Assembly: GCA_964583765.1 (NCBI GenBank)
Contig: CAZOWW010000046.1
Location: forward strand, 1 to 38,549
From: CAZOWW01 sp964583765
Lineage (GTDB): Bacteria; Actinomycetota; Actinomycetes; Actinomycetales; Kineosporiaceae
Reading direction: 5' to 3'
DNA: 38,549 nt
Shown here piece by piece: positions 1-7,744 of this stretch. The position numbers were made by a program, and so were the translations under genes. The notes beneath the pieces are model-generated. The model searched no databases. It had not been told where the DNA came from and saw only the letters and a program-made list of their open reading frames with translations. Position 1 is the first letter of the stretch. Each line of letters begins with the position of its first letter.

Positions 1-1031
1 GGCGCACCACCCTCACCGGGCCCCTGTCCATCCCCGACACCAGCGGCCCCCGAGGAGTCCACGCCCTCGCCGGGCTACGGGCCCTGTTCAACGTCGATGA
101 CGACGGATTCGCCCTGATCATCGCGTGGCTGCTCGCGGGACTGTTCCCCAACATCCCTCACCCGATCCTTGCCCTGCTCGGAGAACAGGGCACCGCCAAG
201 TCCACCGTCGCCGCGTTCTGCGTACGTCTCATCGACGACTCACCCGCACCCCTACGCACCCCACCCAAGGACATCCGCGCCTGGTCCGTCACCGCCTCCG
301 CGGGCTGGACGATCGCGCTGGACAACATCTCCACGATCGCCCCGTGGTTCTCCGACACCCTGTGCAAGGCCGTCACCGGAGACGGCATCGTCGACCGGGC
401 CCTGTTCACCGACGACGACGTCACCGTCCTGTCGTTCCGGCGCGTCATCGCCCTGACCAGCATCGACGCCGGAGCCCTGGCCGGAGACCTCGCCGAACGC
501 ATGATCCCGGTCGAACTCGACCGCATCCCACCCGAACACCGCCGCACCGACACCGAAATCCAAGACGCCTACCGGCACGCCGCACCCGCAGCCCTGGCCG
601 GGCTCTTGGACCTGGCCGCCGCCGTCCTGGCCGTCCTGCCGTCGATCCGGCTGGACCAGCTCCCCCGCATGGCCGACTTCGCCCACCTCATGGCCGCCCT
701 GGACCAGGTCACCGGCTGGAACACCCTGGCCACCTACATCCAAAGGGCGAGCGAGACCAACAAAGCCGTGGTCGACGCCGACCCGTTCGCCACCGCCGTC
801 CTGGACCTGGTCCGGGGCCAGGCCGTCGGCTGGACCGGCACGGCCGCCGAACTCCTGGACACCCTGACCCCCGAACACCCACCCCGGAACTGGCCGAGCG
901 TGCCCAACAAGCTCAGCGGCCACCTCCGGCGCATCGCCCCCGCCCTACGCGCCGCAGGCGTCGACATCCAGATCGGAGACCGCGAACACGGCGGAAGACG
1001 CATCATCCGCCTGAGCGTCCTTGAGACATAG
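1..1031 (+). CDS. P-loop ATPase, C-terminal part; probable mobile-element replication protein (5' partial)
   Basis: The frame is open from base 3 and enters from outside the window, so the N-terminus is missing; it ends at TAG 1029-1031. Near the left edge a P-loop-like motif, GEQGTAKST (about 177-203), is followed by an acidic LDNIS stretch and FRRVIALTSID, the order seen in helicase/primase-type ATPases. From memory this resembles ATP-binding proteins often found next to excisionase and integrase genes in actinobacterial integrative elements, where they may act in element replication; that role is inferred from context. The C-terminal region (GRRIIRL) could be a small winged helix. It lies upstream of a 9-mer repeat cluster and of the xis-int pair on the same strand. 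The ATPase fold is fairly safe, the biological role is not. Confidence 0.7.
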   Translation, partial: RTTLTGPLSIPDTSGPRGVHALAGLRALFNVDDDGFALIIAWLLAGLFPNIPHPILALLGEQGTAKSTVAAFCVRLIDDSPAPLRTPPKDIRAWSVTASAGWTIALDNISTIAPWFSDTLCKAVTGDGIVDRALFTDDDVTVLSFRRVIALTSIDAGALAGDLAERMIPVELDRIPPEHRRTDTEIQDAYRHAAPAALAGLLDLAAAVLAVLPSIRLDQLPRMADFAHLMAALDQVTGWNTLATYIQRASETNKAVVDADPFATAVLDLVRGQAVGWTGTAAELLDTLTPEHPPRNWPSVPNKLSGHLRRIAPALRAAGVDIQIGDREHGGRRIIRLSVLET

Positions 1032-1040
1032 CCCGATCCG

Positions 1041-1154
1041 ACCGTCACCACCGTCACCATCGTCACCCCACGCCCCTGACCAGGGAGAACACCCTCGGAA
1101 CCGGGTGACGATCGGCCCGTTCGATCGTCACCCCACCGTCACCCGATCGTCACC
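1041..1154. repeat. Iteron-like cluster A of the 9-mer ATCGTCACC
   Basis: Starting 10 bases after the ATPase stop codon there are three head-to-tail 9-mers, A(C/T)CGTCACC, at 1041-1067. Further copies lie at 1104-1112 (inverted), 1124-1132, 1135-1143 and 1146-1154. The same 9-mer recurs in a second cluster at 1858-1952. Direct repeats beside a replication-type ATPase gene suggest binding sites for a replication or excision protein; this is inference. Confidence 0.6.
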
Positions 1155-1212
1155 ACCCCCGCGGAACGCCAGCGACGACACGTCGGGCCGCGACCACGAA
1201 GGGGACGAGGAC

Positions 1213-1620
1213 TCAGCAACCGGTGACGAAGACGCCGATCGAGGGGGGAGCGATCCGTAGCTCAACCCAGGAACCGGGTGTCAGGCTCCCGTCCGTCTCC
1301 AGCAAGACCAGGCAGTCCGGCGCGAGACGGAGATACCCCACCCCATCGCCGTCCACCCCCTCCACACACCCAACAAGCACGCTGAGGCTCCCACAGACGC
1401 GAGCAGAAGGCGCCTGACCGCCCGCTGAGGCGAAGTCGACCACATCACCGTCCGTGGCGATCACATCGATGGTGAACTCCACATCCACTGGCCTGCCCAG
1501 TGGTGCATCCACGTCGCCCCGCAGCTGGGCTCGCATGGACCCGATCGCGGTGTCAACGACGGCCACGTCGTCACTCACCTCACGCACGAGCACTCTCACG
1601 CGCACCCCCGGATGGTCCAC
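1213..1620 (-). CDS. Hypothetical protein of the integrated element
   Basis: A 135-residue reading frame on the opposite strand to its neighbours. It begins at a GTG (1618-1620), with other GTG codons just inside, and no convincing ribosome binding site, so the start is uncertain. The product is acidic and rich in Val and Asp with short alternating hydrophobic stretches (VRVRVLVREV, VDVEFTIDVI, SWVELRIAP), which suggests a small all-beta protein. No signal peptide or membrane segment is visible. I do not recognise the family. It sits between the two clusters of ATCGTCACC repeats, so it may be an element regulator or accessory gene, but nothing in the sequence proves this. A chance open frame in GC-rich DNA remains possible. 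Confidence 0.45.
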   Translation of the reverse strand: MDHPGVRVRVLVREVSDDVAVVDTAIGSMRAQLRGDVDAPLGRPVDVEFTIDVIATDGDVVDFASAGGQAPSARVCGSLSVLVGCVEGVDGDGVGYLRLAPDCLVLLETDGSLTPGSWVELRIAPPSIGVFVTGC

Positions 1621-1857
1621 GGCCGACGGTCAAGACCGGCGAACATCCGCACCGACCCGAGCCCCGGCCTGACCTCGGAGAAGCCCGGGCAGGCCCGGAC
1701 GTCCGTCACGACCACCATCGTGCCCCGAAATCGGCCACCACCCCCGCACGCCCCGACACGACACCTGCAGCCATCCGCGCACCGGCCCGGACCGCGCCAA
1801 CCCTTCGCCCACTCCCTCAACCCCATCGCCGTACCGGACACCAAACCCCGGGAATCG

Positions 1858-1952
1858 ATCGTCACCCCACCGTCCCGATCGTCACCCCATCGTCACCCAC
1901 CCAATGTGACCCTGACCTGCACACATAAACCAAGTGTGACGATGGTGACGAT
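1858..1952. repeat. Iteron-like cluster B of ATCGTCACC, upstream of xis
   Basis: Direct copies of ATCGTCACC lie at 1858-1866, 1878-1886 and 1889-1897. They are followed by an inverted copy at 1944-1952, preceded by an imperfect inverted copy around 1935-1943. The cluster ends 41 bases before the xis start. The rest of the 1621-1992 spacer shows no gene; the stretch around 1918-1935 is less GC-rich and could hold the xis-int promoter. The copies could be operator sites for an element regulator or origin iterons. Confidence 0.6.
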
Positions 1953-1992
1953 CGGGACGGTCAATTCCAGCCATCTCGGAGGACACCCCACC

Positions 1993-2304
1993 GTGGCCAC
2001 CCGCCAGAACACCCCACGCCACCCCCACCTGGTCCAGCCCATCACCGTCCCGGAGGACACCATCACCACCCCCACCCAAGCCGCCCCCACGGGCGAACTG
2101 CTGACCATCGAAGACGCCGCGCTCCGCATCTCCATGAGCCCCCGCTACGTCCGCCGACTTATCGCCGAACGCCGCATCGTCTTCTACCGCCTCGGCCGCT
2201 CCGTCCGCATCGCCCCCGCCGACCTCGCCCACTACCTGACCACCGGCCGGGTCGAGCCCATCACCACCAGCACCGTGTGGCGCGACCTCCGGAGCGTGGC
2301 CTGA
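1993..2304 (+). CDS. Excisionase-family helix-turn-helix DNA-binding protein
   Basis: 103 residues. I chose the GTG at 1993 because GGAGGA (about 1978-1983) lies at good spacing and the region further upstream is spacer-like. Residues about 36-82 (LTIEDAALRISMSP, then YVRRLIAERRI and FYRLGRSVRI) form the typical excisionase/MerR-like winged helix, with Arg-rich recognition helix and wing, followed by a helix ending AHYL. Such proteins (HTH_17 type, Xis/RDF) bend att-site DNA and steer the integrase toward excision, and some act as repressors. The stop is 3 bases before the integrase start, so the two are co-transcribed. The N-terminal 30 residues are Pro/Thr-rich and look disordered. Element-specific direction of action is inferred. 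Confidence 0.8.
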   Translation: MATRQNTPRHPHLVQPITVPEDTITTPTQAAPTGELLTIEDAALRISMSPRYVRRLIAERRIVFYRLGRSVRIAPADLAHYLTTGRVEPITTSTVWRDLRSVA

Positions 2305-2307
2305 CCC

Positions 2308-3501
2308 ATGGCGAACAAGGACGGACATCGACGATTCGGCAACATCCGCAAGCGCCCATCCGGCCGATACCAAGCCAGCTACCTGGGCCCGGATGGCAGG
2401 AGACACAGCGCGCCCGAGACCTTCGAGAGGAAATCGGAGGCCGAGCGATACCTCTCCCTGGTCGAGGCGCAGATCGTGCGGCAGGAGTGGATCGATCCTG
2501 AACGCGGCAAGGTCAAGCTGGGCGACTACGCCCGGCAGTGGATCGTGCAACGGCCCGGTCTACGACCCCGCACGGTCGAGCTGTACGACCTCCTCCTGCG
2601 TCTGCACATCGCTCCCTATCTCGGTGGCGTGGAGGTCGGCCGACTGACCACGCCGCTCATCCGGGAGTGGCGAACCCGCCTCATCGCCGACGGGGCCTCT
2701 CTGTCGATGGCAGCGAAGGGCTATCGGTTCCTGCGAGCCGTCCTGAACACCGCGGTCAAGGAGGACGAAATGATCAGGAACAACCCGTGCCGCATCCCTG
2801 GAGCCGACCAGGAACACACGACTGAGCGCCCCGTCCTGACAGTCCCGCAGGTAGTGCGGCTCGCCGAGGCCGTTCCCAGCCGCTACCGGGCGCTGGTCCT
2901 TCTCTCCACGTTCGCCTGCCTGCGGTGGGGCGAAGCCATCGCGCTCCAGCGACGGGACATCGACATGGAGAACCGCACGGTGAGCATCACCAAGAGCTAC
3001 GCGGAGCTTCGCGGATCCGTGATGTCGATGGGTCCCACGAAGTCGCGTGCAGGTGTCCGCACCGTGACTTTCCCCGCGGTTGTGGTGCCCGCATTGCTCC
3101 GACACCTGGACGAGTTCACCGAGGCAGCTCCCGATGCCCTGGTCTTCACCGGTGGGAAGGGCGGTCCCCTGCGCCGCTCGAACTTCCGCACGGGGGCGCG
3201 CTGGAAGGAGGTCACCACGGCGCTGGGCGTGCCCGGACTGCACTTCCACGACCTACGCCACACCGGAAACACTCTCGCCGCCCAGACCGGGGCGAGCCTG
3301 CGGGACCTGATGGCCCGTATGGGCCACGACAGCCCACGAGCGGCGCTGATCTACCAGCACTCCAGCCAGGCCGCTGAGCGGGCGATCGCCGATGCCGTGG
3401 ACGCTGTTGTTGAGGCGCTCCTGGCCGCCGACCAGAACAGCCGGAAGCGTCCAGGGGAGGACGACGAGGGCACGGCCGGCGTGCTCGTCCCCGCCACCTA
3501 A
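2308..3501 (+). CDS. int: Tyrosine recombinase/integrase of a tRNA-Ala-targeting element
   Basis: 397 residues, the normal length for phage-type integrases. The N-terminus (about 8-60, with GRYQASYLGPDGRR) is an arm-binding AP2-like domain. A core-binding SAM-like domain follows (about 70-160). The catalytic domain carries the expected set: Arg206 in CLRWGEA, His314-Leu-Arg317 in HDLRHT, His340 in MGHDSP and the nucleophile Tyr349 in LIYQH. All catalytic residues are present, so the enzyme should be active. The start is 3 bases after the xis stop, with only a weak GGAG inside xis, so translation is probably coupled. The gene ends 91 bases from the 3' end of tRNA-Ala, the usual geometry when the tRNA 3' end is the attachment site. 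Confidence 0.93.
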   Translation: MANKDGHRRFGNIRKRPSGRYQASYLGPDGRRHSAPETFERKSEAERYLSLVEAQIVRQEWIDPERGKVKLGDYARQWIVQRPGLRPRTVELYDLLLRLHIAPYLGGVEVGRLTTPLIREWRTRLIADGASLSMAAKGYRFLRAVLNTAVKEDEMIRNNPCRIPGADQEHTTERPVLTVPQVVRLAEAVPSRYRALVLLSTFACLRWGEAIALQRRDIDMENRTVSITKSYAELRGSVMSMGPTKSRAGVRTVTFPAVVVPALLRHLDEFTEAAPDALVFTGGKGGPLRRSNFRTGARWKEVTTALGVPGLHFHDLRHTGNTLAAQTGASLRDLMARMGHDSPRAALIYQHSSQAAERAIADAVDAVVEALLAADQNSRKRPGEDDEGTAGVLVPAT

Positions 3502-3545
3502 TTGCCCGTTAATCGCCCAAGGGCCTCCCGGACCCTCTCAGCAGC

Positions 3546-3586
3546 AAGGCCCAGGTCGCGGGATGGTGCCCGTGACCTGGGCCTTT
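3546..3586. terminator. Strong hairpin between int and tRNA-Ala
   Basis: Arms 3546-3562 and 3569-3585 pair over 17 bp with one G-U, around a six-base loop ATGGTG. The stem is followed on the plus strand by only a short T run. It lies between two convergent units (int and tRNA-Ala), so it can serve as a bidirectional terminator. Confidence 0.75.
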
Positions 3587-3592
3587 GCGGGG

Positions 3593-3640
3593 TGGAGGCG
3601 AAGGGACTCGAACCCTCAACCCCCTGCTTGCAAAGCAGGT
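3593..3640. other. Putative attachment-site (att) half within the tRNA-Ala 3' part
   Basis: Inferred from the integrase lying directly beside the 3' end of an intact tRNA gene. The other copy of the identity block would lie at the far left end of the element, outside this window, so neither core length nor crossover point can be read here. Confidence 0.4.
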
Positions 3641-3665
3641 GCGCTGCCAGTTGCGCTACGCCCCC
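3593..3665 (-). tRNA. tRNA-Ala (anticodon TGC)
   Basis: 73 bases on the minus strand. The acceptor GGGGGCG pairs with CGCCTCC (one G-U), the anticodon arm CCTGC-TTTGCAA-GCAGG displays TGC, and the T arm contains GTTCGAGTC. The CCA end is not encoded (the discriminator A is followed by CCC). It reads GCA-type codons and is the probable target of the neighbouring integrase. The gene is complete, as expected when an element regenerates the tRNA on integration. Confidence 0.95.
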
Positions 3666-3731
3666 GCATGCCGACGCCGCTCGGGCGCCGGCATCGGCTG
3701 CTCGTGAGAAGTGACCGAGCCGTTCCCGGAT

Positions 3732-3851
3732 TCAGGCCACGTCGTCCGTCGCCTCAGCCCACAGGGCCTGCTCGGCCTTGTCGGCCTCCAGCTTGCGCCA
3801 GATCGCGAAGCCCGCAAGACCGGCCAGAACCACCAGCAAGAGCTTCTTCAC
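3732..3851 (-). CDS. DLW-39 family small membrane-associated protein
   Basis: A 39-residue protein that starts with GTG at 3851, preceded by a clear GGGGAGG at about 7 bases. It begins MKKLLLVVLAGLAG, a single hydrophobic segment after two lysines, then a charged tail rich in Glu, Ala and Lys ending DDVA. This matches the actinobacterial DLW-39 family, named for the typical 39-residue length and a conserved tail containing Leu-Trp (here ALW). Members are usually found beside gyrA and these tRNAs; their function is unknown. The gene lies between tRNA-Ile and tRNA-Ala on the same strand and could be part of their transcript. Confidence 0.85.
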   Translation of the reverse strand: MKKLLLVVLAGLAGFAIWRKLEADKAEQALWAEATDDVA

Positions 3852-3902
3852 GTCGGACCTCCCCATGTCGGTCGGCCCCATCGCGGCGGGCCGGAAGGAC
3901 CA

Positions 3903-3932
3903 CGGGGCGGGGCCCGGAAGGGTCCCGCCCCG
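3903..3932 (-). terminator. GC-rich hairpin after tRNA-Ile
   Basis: Arms 3903-3915 and 3920-3932 form a 13-bp stem with one G-U pair and a GGAA loop. It lies 8 bases past the tRNA-Ile 3' end, before the DLW-39 start. There is no good U tract, so it may be a processing or pausing element instead of a full terminator. Confidence 0.55.
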
Positions 3933-3939
3933 GTTCTCG

Positions 3940-4013
3940 TGGGCCTAACAGGACTTGAACCTGTGGCCTCTTCCTTATCAGGGAAGCGCTCTAACCGACT
4001 GAGCTATAGGCCC
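3940..4013 (-). tRNA. tRNA-Ile (anticodon GAT)
   Basis: 74 bases on the minus strand. GGGCCTA pairs with TAGGCCC, the D arm contains AGCTCAGTCGGTTAGAGC, the anticodon arm CTTCC-CTGATAA-GGAAG displays GAT, and the T arm has GTTCAAGTC. CCA is not encoded. Its place downstream of gyrA and DUF3566 with tRNA-Ala is the usual actinobacterial arrangement. Confidence 0.96.
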
Positions 4014-4211
4014 GCAACCGTGAACCGATCCTACCGTTCGCGACGCTTGAGGTTACCTCAGGGCGGCCCGAGGACCCAAACCGTATCCCGGCCACGCTCA
4101 GGCCGTCGTCAGCCGCCTGCCCGTGTCGTCACCGGCCGTGAGCCGGTCCCGTCGCCGGCCCGTCGGGGCGACGAACCGGGTCCATCCTCGATCGCGTCGC
4201 TCGTCCTGCGC

Positions 4212-4358
4212 CGTCCGTCAGTGCTTGTGAGGCGCCCGACTGCGTTCCTGAACCGTCCGGCAGATTTCGTGTGCCGTCCAGCGGGGTTCCCCGGTCATTC
4301 GACAGGGGTCCCCAGCCGCCCAGCAGGGTTTCTCAGTCGTCCGACAGCGTCACGTGCA
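4212..4358. repeat. Degenerate 21-bp tandem repeat, seven units
   Basis: Seven consecutive 21-base units with no insertions start at 4212, 4233, 4254, 4275, 4296, 4317 and 4338. The shared pattern is roughly CGTCCGGCAG, a variable base, then GTTCCTCAG. The last units run over the DUF3566 stop codon (4333-4335) into its coding end. The rest of the 4014-4211 spacer before tRNA-Ile shows no gene. Role unknown. Confidence 0.7.
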
Positions 4359-4941
4359 GGCCACCGACCAGCCCGGACGCCAGGTTGTACAGGAAGGCGA
4401 ACAAGGTCGACAGGGCGGTGATCAGGAAGACGTTGATCACTGCCAGCACCGTCGACAGCGAGACCACGTTGCCCAGGCTGACCCACTTGTAGATGTCGAA
4501 GGGCTGCTCGGGGCCGGTGATCTCGTTGAAGAACTTGTTCAGCTCGTCGAAGACCTTCCCGCCCTTGAGCGTGGACCAGATCATCACCGCGGCGACCACG
4601 GTCGCAATCCCGATCCCGACCGACAACAGGAAGGACAGCTTCAGCACCGACCAGGGGTCGATCCGGGACACCGCCAGCCGCACGACCCGCCCGCTCGCGG
4701 GATGCCCGGGCTTGACCGGCACTCCGGGTCGTCCCGCCGGCGGCCGAGGGGCGGGCGAGCCGCCCGCCGTGCCGGGCCGGGGCGCCCCGGTCGGCCGCGC
4801 CGACGGAGGGGCGGTGGCCAAAGGCGGTGCTGAGGCAGTCGCTCCGGCTGCTCCCCCCACGATTCCTGGACCCCCTGCTCCCGGGCGCCCGGTAACCCGG
4901 GGTGCCGAGCCAGGGCGATACGCCTGCTCGGATGGACTCAC
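4333..4941 (-). CDS. DUF3566 transmembrane protein
   Basis: 202 residues, starting with GTG whose GTGA overlaps the gyrA stop, so it is translationally coupled to gyrA. Residues 1-88 are a Pro/Gly/Ala-rich disordered cytoplasmic tail. The conserved domain begins VVRLAVSRIDPWSVLKLSF, followed by membrane segment 1 (about 101-123), a loop with FDELNKFF, and membrane segment 2 (about 157-187). DUF3566 proteins sit directly after gyrA in most Actinobacteria, and their function is not established. The 3' end of the gene is made of units from a 21-bp tandem repeat that continues past the stop, so the last residues (HVTLSDD) may vary between strains. Confidence 0.93.
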   Translation of the reverse strand: MSPSEQAYRPGSAPRVTGRPGAGGPGIVGGAAGATASAPPLATAPPSARPTGAPRPGTAGGSPAPRPPAGRPGVPVKPGHPASGRVVRLAVSRIDPWSVLKLSFLLSVGIGIATVVAAVMIWSTLKGGKVFDELNKFFNEITGPEQPFDIYKWVSLGNVVSLSTVLAVINVFLITALSTLFAFLYNLASGLVGGLHVTLSDD

Positions 4942-7616
4942 AGGTCACCTCCGCCATCGTCCGATCGAGACGACGGTAGCCCATCCGGGCCGCCAGCGTC
5001 TTCCTGCTGCGCCGTGGACGAGCCGTTCGCGTCCTGGCTCAGGTCCTCGGCGACGTCACCCTGGATTGGATCATGTGTTTCGTCACGATCGTTCAGCGCG
5101 TCGTCCTCGGGACCGTCCTGGTCAGGATCGCCACCGGATTCGAGGTCGTTCTCGTCCCCGAGTGCGCGCTCCGTGTTGCGGGCCACCGCGATGATCCGGT
5201 CTCCCGGGTCGGGCTTGGCGAAGACCACACCCATCGTGTCGCGACCCTTCGCCGGTACTCCGGCCACCGCCGAACGGACGACCTTGCCGCGCTCCATGAC
5301 GACGAGCACCTCGTCGTCCTCACTGGCCACCATCGCTCCGACGAGATCTCCCCGCTCGTCGGAGAGCTTGGCCACCTTGATCCCCAGGCCGCCCCGCCCC
5401 TGCAGGCGGTACTGCTCCAGCGGAGTGCGCTTGGCCCATCCGCCCTCGGTGACGACGAAGACGAACGCCTCGTCGTCGTGGACGACGTCCATGGACAGGA
5501 GCTGGTCGCCCTCGCGGAACTTCATGCCGCTCACCCCGCTGGTGGCGCGTCCCATCGGCCGCAGCGCCGTGTCGTCGGCGGTGAAGCGCACCGACATGCC
5601 CTTGCGGGAGACCAGCAGCACGTCACTGCCCTCGTCCGCGAGTCGCGCCGAGACGACCTCGTCGCCCTCCCGCAGGTTGATCGCGATCACGCCACCGGAC
5701 CGGTTCGAGTCGTACTCGACCAGCCGCGTCTTCTTCACCAGGCCGTCCCGCGTGGCCAGGATCAGGTACTCCGCGGTCTGGTAGTCCGACAGGTCCAGCA
5801 CCTGCGCGATCTCCTCGCCGGGCTGGAACGCCAGCAGGTTCGCCACGTGCTGGCCCTTGGCGTCCCGCCCGCCCTCGGGCAGCTCGTACGCCTTGGCCCG
5901 GTACACCCGGCCGAGGTTGGTGAAGAACAGCAGCCAGTGGTGGGTCGTCGTGACGAAGAAGTGCTCGACGACGTCGTCACTGCGCAGTTGCGCCCCGCGG
6001 ACCCCCTTGCCGCCGCGCCGCTGGGCGCGGTAGGCGTCGGACCGGGTGCGCTTGGCGTAGCCGTCCCGGGTGATGGTGACGACGACCTCCTCGCGCGGGA
6101 TGAGGTCCTCGACGTCCATGTCCCCGTCGAACGGGAGGATCGTCGTGCGCCGCTCGTCGCCGTACCGGTCGACGATCTCCTTCAGCTCGTCCGAGACGAT
6201 CTGCCGCTGCCGCTCCGGCGAGCCCAGGATGTGCTGCAGATCGGCGATGACCACCTCGAGTCGGGTGAGCTCGTCCAGGATCCGCTGGCGCTCGAGGGCG
6301 GCGAGTCGCCGCAACTGCATGGTGAGAATGGCGTCCGCCTGCACCTCGTCGATGTCGAGGAGCCGGATCAGCCCGGTCCGGGCGTCGTCCACCGTGGCTG
6401 AGGCGCGGATGAGGGCGATCACCTCGTCGAGGGCGTCCAGGGCCTTCGCGTAGCCGCGGTAGATGTGCGCGTCGCGCTCCGCCTGTGCCAGCAGGTAGCG
6501 GGTGCGGCGCACGACGACGTCGATCTGGTGATCGACCCAGTAGCGCACGAACTTGTCGAGGCTGAGCGTGCGGGGCACCCCGTCGACCAGGGCCAGCATG
6601 TTGGCCCCGAAGGTCTCCTGCAGCGCGGTGTGCTTGTAAAGGTTGTTCAGCACCACCTTGGCCACGGCGTCCCGCTTGAGGACGATCACGATGCGCAGCC
6701 CGGTCTTGCCGGAGGTGTCGTCCCGCAGGTCCGCGATGCCCTGGACCCGCCCCGAGTCGTGCAGCTCGGCGATCTTGACCTTGAGGTTGTCCGGGTTCAC
6801 CTGGTACGGCAGTTCGGTGACCACCAGGCAGGTGCGGCCCTGGATCTCCTCGGCCTCGACCACCGCGCGCATGGTGATCTGTCCGCGGCCGGTGCGGTAG
6901 GCCTCCTCGATCCCGCGCGTGCCCATGATCAGGCCCCGGGTGGGGAAGTCCGGACCCTTGACCCGCAGCAGCAACTGCCCGAGGAGTTCCTCGTCGTCCG
7001 CCTCGGGGTTGGCCAGGAGCCACTGCACGCCCTCGGAGACCTCACGCAGGTTGTGCGGCGGGATGTTCGTGGCCATGCCGACCGCGATCCCTGCGGAACC
7101 GTTGACCAGCAGGTTGGGGAAGCGGCTGGGCAGCACGACCGGCTCGGAGGCCTTGCCGTCGTAGTTGGGCGCGAAGTCGACGGTGTTCTTGTCGATGTCG
7201 CGGACCATCTCCATGGCCAGCGGCGCCATCTTGCACTCGGTGTACCGCATGGCCGCGGCGGGGTCGTTACCCGGGGAGCCGAAGTTGCCCTGCCCGTCCA
7301 CGAGCGGGTACCGCAGGGACCACGGCTGGGCGAGGCGGACCAGGGTGTCGTAGATCGCGGAGTCGCCGTGCGGGTGGTACGTACCCATGACGTCGCCGAC
7401 CACGCGCGCGCACTTCGAGTAGCCGCGGTCCGGCCGGTACCCGCCGTCGTACATGGCGTAGAGCACCCGCCGGTGCACCGGCTTGAGGCCGTCCCGGACG
7501 TCCGGCAGGGCCCTGGACACGATCACGCTCATCGCGTAGTCGAGGTAGGAGCGCTGCATCTCCAACTGCAGATCGATGGGCTCGATGCGCTGGCCGGCGG
7601 TCGGCTGCTCGGTCAC
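4938..7616 (-). CDS. gyrA: DNA gyrase subunit A
   Basis: 892 residues. GyrA cuts and rejoins DNA in the A2B2 gyrase that introduces negative supercoils, and acts with the neighbouring GyrB. The winged-helix/tower domain holds the catalytic Tyr125 in AAMRYTE. The quinolone-determining region reads HPHGDSAIYD, with Ser86 and Asp90 at the classic positions, a susceptible-type pattern. The GyrA box QRRGGKG in the C-terminal beta-pinwheel shows that this is gyrase and not topoisomerase IV. After the pinwheel comes an acidic Asp/Glu-rich tail of about 70 residues, common in actinobacteria. The start is GTG at 7616 with AAGGA about 7 bases upstream. It lies 128 bases after gyrB on the same strand and overlaps DUF3566 by 4 bases. 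Confidence 0.98.
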   Translation of the reverse strand: MTEQPTAGQRIEPIDLQLEMQRSYLDYAMSVIVSRALPDVRDGLKPVHRRVLYAMYDGGYRPDRGYSKCARVVGDVMGTYHPHGDSAIYDTLVRLAQPWSLRYPLVDGQGNFGSPGNDPAAAMRYTECKMAPLAMEMVRDIDKNTVDFAPNYDGKASEPVVLPSRFPNLLVNGSAGIAVGMATNIPPHNLREVSEGVQWLLANPEADDEELLGQLLLRVKGPDFPTRGLIMGTRGIEEAYRTGRGQITMRAVVEAEEIQGRTCLVVTELPYQVNPDNLKVKIAELHDSGRVQGIADLRDDTSGKTGLRIVIVLKRDAVAKVVLNNLYKHTALQETFGANMLALVDGVPRTLSLDKFVRYWVDHQIDVVVRRTRYLLAQAERDAHIYRGYAKALDALDEVIALIRASATVDDARTGLIRLLDIDEVQADAILTMQLRRLAALERQRILDELTRLEVVIADLQHILGSPERQRQIVSDELKEIVDRYGDERRTTILPFDGDMDVEDLIPREEVVVTITRDGYAKRTRSDAYRAQRRGGKGVRGAQLRSDDVVEHFFVTTTHHWLLFFTNLGRVYRAKAYELPEGGRDAKGQHVANLLAFQPGEEIAQVLDLSDYQTAEYLILATRDGLVKKTRLVEYDSNRSGGVIAINLREGDEVVSARLADEGSDVLLVSRKGMSVRFTADDTALRPMGRATSGVSGMKFREGDQLLSMDVVHDDEAFVFVVTEGGWAKRTPLEQYRLQGRGGLGIKVAKLSDERGDLVGAMVASEDDEVLVVMERGKVVRSAVAGVPAKGRDTMGVVFAKPDPGDRIIAVARNTERALGDENDLESGGDPDQDGPEDDALNDRDETHDPIQGDVAEDLSQDANGSSTAQQEDAGGPDGLPSSRSDDGGGDL

Positions 7617-7744
7617 GTCCGTCCTTCGGGGTCGGTGGTGCGGTGCTGCGGGGTGCCGGTGGTCGCCGGCACCGGGCCTTGCGGGTCACCGCGGACGGTG
7701 ACTGGTCCGGTGGGTGCCGCCGGGGAGCCGACGGCCGGTCGGGC

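Noticed and set aside
4212..4358. CRISPR array for the 21-bp repeat (and the 17-bp repeat at 22008)
   Set aside because: Units abut with no unique spacers, are degenerate, and no cas genes are present.
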